A stretch of 6,836 bases of DNA from Bacillota bacterium (GTDB lineage: Bacteria > Bacillota > Sulfobacillia > JAJZYS01 > JAJYTV01). Positions 1 to 4,971 of the stretch are shown here, in pieces; positions within the stretch are counted from its first letter, which is position 1, and each line of letters starts with the position of its first letter. The DNA is taken from assembly GCA_021792885.1 (NCBI GenBank), contig JAJYTV010000096.1, forward strand, positions 1 through 6,836, given 5' to 3'. A model generated the notes under the pieces. That model was not told where the DNA came from. It did no database searches and saw only the letters and a list, made by a program, of their open reading frames with translations. The position numbers and the translations under genes were made by a program.

Positions 1-1
1 G

Positions 2-409
2 GCGCTCAAGTACAACACGGCGCTCGCCGCGCTGATGGAGCAGCTGAACTTCCTGCAGCGCGAGCAGTCCGTGGCCCGCGAGGACCTGCGGACGATGGCG
101 CTCCTGCTCGCCCCGTTCGCACCGCACGTCGCGGAGGAACTGTGGGAGGGGCTCGGCGAGAAGGGCTCGGTGCACGCTGCGAACTGGCCAGCGTACGACC
201 CGGAGCTCTGTCAGGAGGCGACGTCCACGATCGTCGTGCAGGTCGACGGCAAGCTGCGCGACCGCGTGCAGGTGCCGTCGGGGGCTCCCGAGGACGTGGT
301 GCGGCAGCTGGCCCTGGCGAGCGAAGCCGTCTCCCGGCATGTGGCCGCGCCGGATGCGGCGCGCTATGTGTTCGTTCCTGACCGGCTGCTGAATATCGTG
401 ACTAGGTAA
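2..409 (+). CDS. leuS: Leucyl-tRNA synthetase, C-terminal end (partial)
   Basis: This is the last 135 codons of leucyl-tRNA synthetase, the cytoplasmic class I enzyme that charges tRNA-Leu with leucine using ATP. The reading frame is open from base 2, so the gene continues off the left edge and the first ATG inside is not its start. The first part (ALKYNTALAALMEQLN and on to LLAPFAPHVAEELWE) is the helical anticodon-binding domain of class Ia synthetases. The end (TIVVQVDGKLRDRVQVP, then a run ending VPDRLLNIV) is the small C-terminal domain typical of bacterial LeuRS, whose family members usually end with a similar VxGKLxNIV pattern. The stop is TAA, and a strong hairpin follows 22 bases later. 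The catalytic and editing domains lie outside the window and cannot be judged. Confidence 0.95.
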   Translation, partial: ALKYNTALAALMEQLNFLQREQSVAREDLRTMALLLAPFAPHVAEELWEGLGEKGSVHAANWPAYDPELCQEATSTIVVQVDGKLRDRVQVPSGAPEDVVRQLALASEAVSRHVAAPDAARYVFVPDRLLNIVTR

Positions 410-430
410 CCACCCCCGACGAGCAAACTG

Positions 431-462
431 CGAGCCGGAAGCCCTCGGGGGCTTCCGGCTCG
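431..462. terminator. Bidirectional hairpin terminator between leuS and yceI
   Basis: A perfect 14-base-pair GC-rich stem (431-444 with 449-462) closes on the tetraloop TCGG. It sits between the stop codons of two convergent genes, 22 bases after leuS and 16 bases after yceI in their own directions. Neither side has a proper T-run; the minus-strand side carries only a short TTT. It probably ends both transcripts, less classically than a hairpin with a U-tract. Confidence 0.75.
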
Positions 463-478
463 CGCTGCAGAAGGGGAA

Positions 479-1000
479 TCAGCCCTTCGGGTGGAATGCC
501 TGCGCGTCCACTTCGATCTTGACGTCGTTGCCGACCAGCAGGCGGCCCGCCTCGAGCACCTGGTTCCACTTCAGCTCGAAGTCGTTGCGGTTGATCTTCC
601 CCTCGAGCACGACACCCATCCGCTCGTTGCCCCAGGGGTCCGTGAACGGAGCGGAGATCGTGGCGTCCAGCGTGACCGGCTTCGTGATGCCGCGGATCGT
701 GAGCTCGCCCGAGAGCTTGTACTCTTCCCCGCGCACCGGCTCCGCCTTGGTCATCTTGAAGTGCAAGTGCGGGTGGCTCTCGGCGTCGAAGAAGTCCGCG
801 GAACGCAGATGGTTGTCGCGGTTCTGGTCACGGGTGTTGACGCTGGCGACCTCGATGTCCACGTCGGCGCCGGTCAGCTTGCCGCTCTCGACGTCCACCG
901 TGCCGGAGATCTTCTCGAACGAGCCCCGAACGGTCGAGATGGCCATATGCCGCACGGAGAAGTTCACGTTCGTGTGCGACGTATCAATCATCCACTCCAA
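479..1000 (-). CDS. YceI-family lipid/isoprenoid-binding protein
   Basis: The 173-residue product is a typical YceI-like protein: a lipocalin-like beta barrel known in this family to bind long polyisoprenoid or amphipathic lipid molecules. Visible family signatures are W-x-ID-x-SHTNVNFSVRHM near the N-terminus, STVRGSF, the block NRDNHLRSADFFD, then GELTIRGITKPV, the DPWGNERMG segment and the closing LLVGNDVKIEV. The length fits the family. No signal peptide is visible, so unlike E. coli YceI it should stay in the cytoplasm. I chose a TTG start at 1000 because AAGGGGG lies 8 bases upstream, giving MEWMIDTSHT, as expected for the family. An ATG 13 codons further upstream falls inside the likely promoter. 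ATG at 991 is a less likely alternative. The gene is divergent from an HxlR regulator, which probably controls it. Confidence 0.93.
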   Translation of the reverse strand: MEWMIDTSHTNVNFSVRHMAISTVRGSFEKISGTVDVESGKLTGADVDIEVASVNTRDQNRDNHLRSADFFDAESHPHLHFKMTKAEPVRGEEYKLSGELTIRGITKPVTLDATISAPFTDPWGNERMGVVLEGKINRNDFELKWNQVLEAGRLLVGNDVKIEVDAQAFHPKG

Positions 1001-1008
1001 CCAGGAAA

Positions 1009-1015
1009 CCCCCTT
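1009..1015 (-). promoter_or_regulatory. Ribosome binding site fixing a TTG start for yceI
   Basis: On the minus strand AAGGGGG stands 8 bases before TTG at 1000-998. The ATG at 1039-1037 has no such sequence and would be part of the promoter -10 element. This site therefore decides the start. Confidence 0.6.
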
Positions 1016-1037
1016 CGCGTTGGTGCGATCTGGCCGC

Positions 1038-1067
1038 ATCGTAACTTGAATCGCTTTGAAATGTCAA
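1038..1067 (-). promoter_or_regulatory. Promoter of yceI (TTGACA-18-TACGAT)
   Basis: The minus strand carries a perfect -35 hexamer TTGACA at 1067-1062. It is followed after 18 bases by TACGAT at 1043-1038, which matches the -10 consensus in 4 of 6 positions. Transcription would begin near 1031, giving a leader of about 30 bases with the ribosome site at 1009-1015. The element overlaps the candidate promoter of the divergent regulator. Confidence 0.5.
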
Positions 1068-1069
1068 GT
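1044..1069. promoter_or_regulatory. Inverted repeat, candidate HxlR operator
   Basis: ACTTGA at 1044-1049 is repeated in inverted form as TCAAGT at 1064-1069, with 14 bases between. An inner TTGA-4-TCAA (1056-1067) lies within it. The repeat covers the -35 region of yceI and most of the candidate promoter of the divergent HxlR gene. Dimeric winged-helix regulators such as HxlR proteins usually bind this kind of spaced dyad next to their own gene. Binding here is an inference; 6-base arms also arise by chance. Confidence 0.4.
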
Positions 1070-1074
1070 AGTAT
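1047..1074 (+). promoter_or_regulatory. Possible promoter of the HxlR gene
   Basis: TTGAAT (1047-1052) and TAGTAT (1069-1074) are spaced by 16 bases, each matching consensus in 4 of 6 positions. Transcription would start close to 1081, at the ribosome site itself, leaving a leader of only about 12 bases. No better plus-strand candidate is visible in the gap. Confidence 0.3.
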
Positions 1075-1092
1075 AGGGAAGGAGGTAACTGC

Positions 1093-1455
1093 ATGGACAA
1101 CGAGTTCTGCCCTGTGCACGAAGCGATTCAGTTCCTGCAGGAGAAGTGGGTGCTGCACATCGTGCGGAGCCTTCTTGAAGGCCCGCGCGGCTTCAACGAC
1201 CTCTCCCGGGCAGTGGGCGGCTGCAATCCCGCCACCCTGGCGCAGCGTCTGGACCGCCTCGTGGACATCGGCGTCGTGGACAAGGAAGTGCAGTCGGTGA
1301 TGCCGCCGCGCACGCTGTACCGACTGACGCCGGCAGGCCAGTCCCTGCAGCAGGTGATCATCGCAATCGATGCCTGGGCTACGCGCTACCTGCGCCAGGA
1401 GGCCGACCGCGGTGCAGTATGCGGTACAAAGGATGTCGCCGCCGAGTCGCTCTGA
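1093..1455 (+). CDS. HxlR-family winged-helix transcriptional regulator
   Basis: The 120-residue protein has the HxlR pattern. An N-terminal CP motif (Cys6-Pro7) is followed by AIQFLQEKWVLHIVRSLLEGPRGF, then FNDLSRAVGGCNPATLAQRLDRLVDIGVV, which is the helix-turn-helix with recognition helix near residues 45-57. A wing (KEVQSVMPPRTLYRLTPAG) and a C-terminal dimer helix (LQQVIIAIDAWATRYL) complete it. AAGGAGGT ends 6 bases before the ATG, so the start is secure. Cys6 matches the position of the redox-sensing cysteine of Bacillus YodB-type members; Cys44 and Cys110 are the only others. HxlR proteins act as dimers and often repress their own gene and a divergent neighbour, here yceI. The inducer is unknown. 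The gene ends before a strong terminator. Confidence 0.92.
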   Translation: MDNEFCPVHEAIQFLQEKWVLHIVRSLLEGPRGFNDLSRAVGGCNPATLAQRLDRLVDIGVVDKEVQSVMPPRTLYRLTPAGQSLQQVIIAIDAWATRYLRQEADRGAVCGTKDVAAESL

Positions 1456-1479
1456 TTCTATCCTTATCTATCCCCGAGG

Positions 1480-1520
1480 GCGGCGCACCGGCGAAAGACC
1501 GCCGGTGCGCCGCTGTTCCT
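1480..1520. terminator. Intrinsic terminator between the HxlR and CPBP genes
   Basis: A perfect 14-base-pair stem (1480-1493 with 1500-1513) with loop AAAGAC is followed on the plus strand by the T-rich stretch TGTTCCTTCT. It lies 24 bases after the HxlR stop and 12 bases beyond the CPBP stop on the other strand. It is the best-formed terminator in the window for plus-strand transcription and probably also stops the convergent CPBP transcript. Confidence 0.8.
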
Positions 1521-1525
1521 TCTGC

Positions 1526-2290
1526 TTAGCGCCCTGCCGCAACATAGAGCAGGAGGAATGCGATCCCGTCCCATGCCGCGTGAGCGATGATCGATGGCCA
1601 GAGGCTCCTCTTCCAGAGGGTGAAGAGTGCGAAGAGGACGCCGAGGGCGATGTAGAACAGGAACTGCAGTGCCGAGAGGCCCCAGGCGAGGTGCGCGAGG
1701 GCGAAGGCGAGGGAGCTGAGCAGGACGGCGATCCATGTGTGCGACGCAAAGATGCGGCGCAGGCCCTCGAGCAGGTAACCCCGGAACACGATCTCCTCCG
1801 CAACGCCCGCTGACAGCGCAATCGCCGGTATCTCCCACCACATCGAGTGCAGGTGTGCCGCAACGCTGATCTGCGAGCGGATGTTGCCCGTGTGCAGGAG
1901 CGCGCCGAACACGATCGAGAGCAGGATCGTCAGCGCGAGGAGCACGACCCCGAAGCCCACGTCGGCCAGCCGCGGGGCCACCATGCGGATGTCCCGCGCA
2001 TGCAGCCGCCGGCGCAGGAAGAGCCACGCGATGACCGGCATCACCACTTCGCCGATCGCGGAAGCGACCGCCACGTTGCGGCCGGACTGCATCGCCGCGA
2101 CGCTCGCGTGCAGGGCGGCGGGCGTGATCGGGAACCCGACGAGCGCGTAGAGGGCGATGCCGGCGGCGACCTGCGCGGCGGCGTAGGCCGCAAGGAACAT
2201 CAGCAGAAGGCGCCAGCCGCTCGGGCGCGCTGCGGGCGCGAGGGCACCGCTCATCGGCGGACCCGCAAATGGAGTAAGGATTGCATGCAC
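1526..2290 (-). CDS. CPBP-family intramembrane metalloprotease (CAAX/Abi type)
   Basis: The 254-residue protein is strongly hydrophobic with about six to eight membrane helices. It carries the CPBP (ABI/CAAX protease) motifs in order: motif 1 EEIVFRG at residues 165-171, a His in FALAH (His200), and HAAWD at 237-241. These supply the glutamates and histidines of the active site within the membrane. Family roles range from CAAX-prenyl processing to bacteriocin immunity and regulated proteolysis; nothing here says which. The chosen start is GTG at 2290, with AAGGA 8 bases upstream. ATG at 2254 (residue 13, MSGALAPAARPSG) is a serious alternative because a promoter-like element would place the transcript start near 2286. 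It lies downstream of acn on the same strand, but a strong hairpin separates them. The first helix starts near residue 26, after a short cytoplasmic tail. Confidence 0.88.
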   Translation of the reverse strand: MHAILTPFAGPPMSGALAPAARPSGWRLLLMFLAAYAAAQVAAGIALYALVGFPITPAALHASVAAMQSGRNVAVASAIGEVVMPVIAWLFLRRRLHARDIRMVAPRLADVGFGVVLLALTILLSIVFGALLHTGNIRSQISVAAHLHSMWWEIPAIALSAGVAEEIVFRGYLLEGLRRIFASHTWIAVLLSSLAFALAHLAWGLSALQFLFYIALGVLFALFTLWKRSLWPSIIAHAAWDGIAFLLLYVAAGR

Positions 2291-2292
2291 CC

Positions 2293-2321
2293 ATCATATC
2301 CTTGTGCGCGATTTCTGTCGC
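2293..2321 (-). promoter_or_regulatory. Possible promoter of the CPBP gene, overlapping its ribosome site
   Basis: On the minus strand GCGACA (2321-2316, 4 of 6) and TATGAT (2298-2293, 5 of 6) are spaced by exactly 17 bases. Transcription would start near 2286, just inside the GTG-started frame. That would favour translation from ATG at 2254 with a leader of about 32 bases. The same stretch holds AAGGA (2303-2299), which suits GTG at 2290. Both readings cannot hold for one transcript. Confidence 0.3.
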
Positions 2322-2328
2322 CGCATGA

Positions 2329-2364
2329 CGAAGGCACCCCGCCCTGTCGGGCGGGGTGCCTTCG
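2329..2364. terminator. Hairpin terminator after the aconitase gene
   Basis: A perfect 16-base-pair stem (2329-2344 with 2349-2364) closes on TGTC. It begins 8 bases beyond the acn stop in the direction of transcription. The minus strand has no T-run after the stem, so termination strength is uncertain. It separates acn from the CPBP gene downstream on the same strand. Confidence 0.7.
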
Positions 2365-2372
2365 CGCAGCGT

Positions 2373-4682
2373 TCAGGCGGACTTCGCGATCAGGTTGAGC
2401 GCGGAGCCGGCCTTGAACCAGCCGATCTGCTCGTCGCTCAGGCTGTGGCGCAGCTCCACCACGTCTTGCGTGCCGTCCTCGTGCTTGAAGATGGCCTGCA
2501 CGGGCTTGCCCTGGGCAAGCTCCGAGAGCCCGACGATGCTCACGCGGTCTCCCTGGCGCGCCTTCTCCCAGTCCGCAGGGTCCGAGAAGGTCAGCGGCAG
2601 GATGCCCTGCTTCTTCAGGTTGGACTCGTGGATGCGCGCGAAGCTCCGCGCGATCACCGCGGCGCCGCCCAAGAAGCGGGGCGACATGGCCGCGTGCTCG
2701 CGGCTCGAGCCCTCCCCGTAGTTCTCGTCCGCCACGACGACCCAGCGCAGACCGTGCTGCTTGTAGTCGCGGGCGATCTTGGAGAGTTGCTCCTCCTTGC
2801 CCGTGAGCTGCGAGATGCCGTGTCCGGGCTTCTCGACGAACGCGTTGTTGGCGCCGAGGAACATGTTGTCGCTGATGTGGTCGAGGTGGCCGCGGAAGCG
2901 CAGCCACGGGCCAGCCGGCGAGATGTGGTCCGTCGTGCACTTGCCCTTCGCCTTGAACAGCAGCGGCAGGTCGAGGTAATCCTTGCCGTTCCACGGCGCG
3001 AACGGCTCCAGCAGCTGCAGGCGCTCCGACTCCGGAGCGACCGCGAGCTGCACCTTCGAGGGGTCCTCCGGCGGCGCAACGTAACCCTTGTGGCTGCGGA
3101 CGAAGCCGGCCTCCGGGATGTCCGGCGCCTCCTTCGGCGGCTCGAGGCGGAACTTCGTGCCATCCGGTGCCTGCAGCTCGTCTTTGGTGGGGTCGAAGTC
3201 GATGCGGCCCGCGAGGCCGTACGCGACGACCACCTCAGGGCTCGCGATGAAGGCGAACGTATTGGGGTTTGTGTCGTTGCGTGCGGGGAAGTTCCGGTTG
3301 TAAGAGGTGATGATCGAGTTGCGCGGCTTCTCGTTGCCCTGCGCCCGGCCTTCGCCGCCGTCGACGTGGATCACCTCGTCGCGCTGCCATTGCCCGATGC
3401 AGGGGCCGCAGGCGTTCGCGAGCACGGTGCCGCCCATTCCCACGAACACGTCCATCAGTCCGTCGCGCTCGATCGTCCGCCGGACCTGCTCGGATCCCGG
3501 CGTGACGAGGAACGGGATGGACATCTTCACACCGTGCGCGATCGCCTGGCGGGCGATGTCCGCAGCACGCGTCAGGTCCTCGTAGGAGGAGTTCGTGCAG
3601 CTGCCGATCAGCGCGGCCGACAGCCTGACCGGGTAGGTCCCCTTCACGCCCTCCTCGCGCAGTTCGGCCGTCGTGCGCACGAGGTCCGGCGTGTGGGGTC
3701 CCGTGACGTTCGGCTTCAGCGCCGTGAGGTCGATCTCGATCACTTCATCGAAGTACTTCTCCGGCTGCTGCTCGACCTCCGGGTCGGCCTGCAGCAGCGC
3801 GGCGTGCTGCTCGGCAATGTCCGCGAGCTCCGCGCGACTCGTCGCCCGCAGGTAGGACGCCATCCGGTCGTCGAACGGGAACACGGACGTCGTCGCGCCA
3901 AGCTCCGCGCCCATGTTGGTGATCGTGGCCTTGCCTGTGCAGCTGATCGTGCGGGCGCCCGGCCCGAAGTACTCGACGATCTTGTTCGTGCCGCCCTTGA
4001 CCGTCAGCTTGCCGAGTACGGCGAGGATGACGTCCTTCGGCGCGGTCCAGCCGTTCATCCGGCCGGTCAGCTTGACGCCGACGCGGCGAGGGTAGAGCAC
4101 TTCCCACGGCAGTCCGGCCATCACGTCGACGGCGTCCGCGCCGCCGACACCCACGGCCAGCATCCCAAGGCCGCCGGCGTTCGGCGTGTGCGAGTCGGTG
4201 CCGATCATCAGGCCGCCAGGGAAGGCGTAGTTCTCCAAAACCACCTGGTGGATGATGCCCGAGCCCGGCTCCCAGAAGCCGAGGCCGTACTTCTGCGCGG
4301 CGGAGCGGAGAAAGTCGTAGACCTCGCGGTTCGAGACGACGGCGGTCTCCGTGTCGGGCTCCGCGCCGACCCGGGCCGTGATCAGGTGGTCGCAGTGCAC
4401 GGTCGCGGGCACGGCAGACTGGCTGCGCTTGGCGTGCGCAAACTGCAAGAGCGCCATCTGCGCCGTCGCATCCTGCATCGCGATGCGGTCCGGGTGCAGC
4501 TGCAGGTAGCTCTTGCCTGGCGTGAGGTCCTGTCCCTTCGGGTCGTGCAGGTGTCCCAGCAGAATCTTCTCCGCGAGACTCATCGGACGGTTGCCGAGGC
4601 GCTCGCGCACGACGCCCAGGTTGGCCTCCAGACGGTCATAGATCTCCGCGACGAACTTCGGCGTCGATTCGATCGTTCCCAT
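2373..4682 (-). CDS. acn: Aconitate hydratase, mitochondrial (ACO2) type
   Basis: This 769-residue enzyme interconverts citrate and isocitrate through cis-aconitate in the TCA cycle, in the cytoplasm, using a [4Fe-4S] cluster. The cluster ligands are visible: Cys362 in LIGSCTNSS and Cys425/Cys428 in NACGPCIGQW, with the same 63- and 3-residue spacing as mitochondrial aconitase. Active-site groups are also present: HCDH (Asp98-His99), GTDSHTPN (Asp163-Ser164-His165) and GEGSSREH (Ser659, Arg661) in the C-terminal swivel domain. The length and sequence, for example AMQDATAQMA, KGKCTTDHIS and WFRAGSAL-like WFKAGSAL at the end, follow eukaryotic ACO2 rather than the AcnA/IRP1 type of about 890 residues or AcnB. 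I chose ATG at 4682 because GGGAGGG lies 7 bases upstream; an in-frame TTG... frame extends 13 codons further to 4721 without a ribosome site. It has its own promoter and terminator. Confidence 0.97.
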   Translation of the reverse strand: MGTIESTPKFVAEIYDRLEANLGVVRERLGNRPMSLAEKILLGHLHDPKGQDLTPGKSYLQLHPDRIAMQDATAQMALLQFAHAKRSQSAVPATVHCDHLITARVGAEPDTETAVVSNREVYDFLRSAAQKYGLGFWEPGSGIIHQVVLENYAFPGGLMIGTDSHTPNAGGLGMLAVGVGGADAVDVMAGLPWEVLYPRRVGVKLTGRMNGWTAPKDVILAVLGKLTVKGGTNKIVEYFGPGARTISCTGKATITNMGAELGATTSVFPFDDRMASYLRATSRAELADIAEQHAALLQADPEVEQQPEKYFDEVIEIDLTALKPNVTGPHTPDLVRTTAELREEGVKGTYPVRLSAALIGSCTNSSYEDLTRAADIARQAIAHGVKMSIPFLVTPGSEQVRRTIERDGLMDVFVGMGGTVLANACGPCIGQWQRDEVIHVDGGEGRAQGNEKPRNSIITSYNRNFPARNDTNPNTFAFIASPEVVVAYGLAGRIDFDPTKDELQAPDGTKFRLEPPKEAPDIPEAGFVRSHKGYVAPPEDPSKVQLAVAPESERLQLLEPFAPWNGKDYLDLPLLFKAKGKCTTDHISPAGPWLRFRGHLDHISDNMFLGANNAFVEKPGHGISQLTGKEEQLSKIARDYKQHGLRWVVVADENYGEGSSREHAAMSPRFLGGAAVIARSFARIHESNLKKQGILPLTFSDPADWEKARQGDRVSIVGLSELAQGKPVQAIFKHEDGTQDVVELRHSLSDEQIGWFKAGSALNLIAKSA

Positions 4683-4689
4683 GGTCGAT

Positions 4690-4696
4690 CCCTCCC
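4690..4696 (-). promoter_or_regulatory. Ribosome binding site of acn
   Basis: GGGAGGG on the minus strand ends 7 bases before ATG at 4682 and fixes that start. A small hairpin CCCG-TTA-CGGG (4704-4694) shares its last three G residues with this site. It could slightly mask it, though a 4-pair stem is weak evidence. Confidence 0.7.
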
Positions 4697-4743
4697 GTAA
4701 CGGGCGCCGCTTTGTCGGCACGGCGGCCCGAGGACCAATCCCT

Positions 4744-4749
4744 ATTGTA
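4744..4749 (-). promoter_or_regulatory. Candidate -10 element for acn
   Basis: TACAAT on the minus strand matches TATAAT in 5 of 6 positions, and lies in the only AT-richer patch upstream of acn. The matching -35 region, around CAGAAA 17 bases further upstream, is poor, so an activator or another sigma factor may be needed. Transcription would begin near 4737, giving a leader of about 55 bases. That leader contains a weak stem GCCGC/GCGGC (4706-4710 with 4723-4727). Confidence 0.4.
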
Positions 4750-4971
4750 CATTCTGGTTATCTCGATTTCTGCCGCTTCCCATGCCAAAACCGAATGCCG
4801 GTCCAAGGATTGCGTACCATGTGCGCACATGCATCCCAGTGCCCTGCGCGCAGCAGGAGCACCGCCGTGCGGCAGCGTAACGGGAGAGCATCCGGCTCGT
4901 CCTGGAGATGACCGCTTGCAGGCCACCCTCCGCCGCATCGCGACCGACCCCCGGAACAGGCGCGCGCACTG
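4750..4971. other. Intergenic region between acn and the MFS gene
   Basis: The gap between the divergent acn and MFS starts is 289 bases (4683-4971). The acn side holds its ribosome site, leader and -10 element. The remaining 220 bases or so contain a perfect 14-base palindrome (4818-4831), a 10-base palindrome CTGCGCGCAG (4844-4853) and no recognisable RNA. I see no good sigma-70 promoter on the plus strand for the MFS gene. A plus-strand reading frame with ATG at 4829 ends in a TGA that overlaps the MFS ATG by one base, but its product resembles no family I know. Confidence 0.6.
4818..4831. repeat. Perfect 14-base palindrome in the acn/MFS gap
   Basis: CATGTGCGCACATG reads the same on both strands and lies about 70-85 bases upstream of the candidate -10 of acn and about 140 bases before the MFS start. 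It could bind a dimeric regulator of either gene. One such palindrome is not far above chance in a window this long; its intergenic location is what makes it notable. Confidence 0.6.

Noticed and set aside
491..1300. A 269-codon plus-strand frame across yceI and the HxlR gene
   Set aside because: It runs antisense to YceI and out of frame through the regulator, with no family resemblance. Both overlapped genes have strong motif and start support.
1464..2297. A 277-codon minus-strand frame starting ATGATG, overlapping the CPBP gene
   Set aside because: Its ATG is well placed after AAGGA, but the product is Arg/Pro-rich with no family. The CPBP frame carries EEIVFRG and the histidine motifs.
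2304..4700. A 798-codon open frame on the plus strand, antisense to aconitase
   Set aside because: The product is an Arg/Ala/Val-rich string with no recognisable domain. It mirrors the codon bias of the well-supported aconitase gene on the other strand, as expected at high G+C.
4683..4743. An iron-responsive-element-like hairpin in the aconitase leader
   Set aside because: I looked for the CAGTG loop with a bulged C, because some aconitase mRNAs carry one. It is absent; only short generic stems are present.
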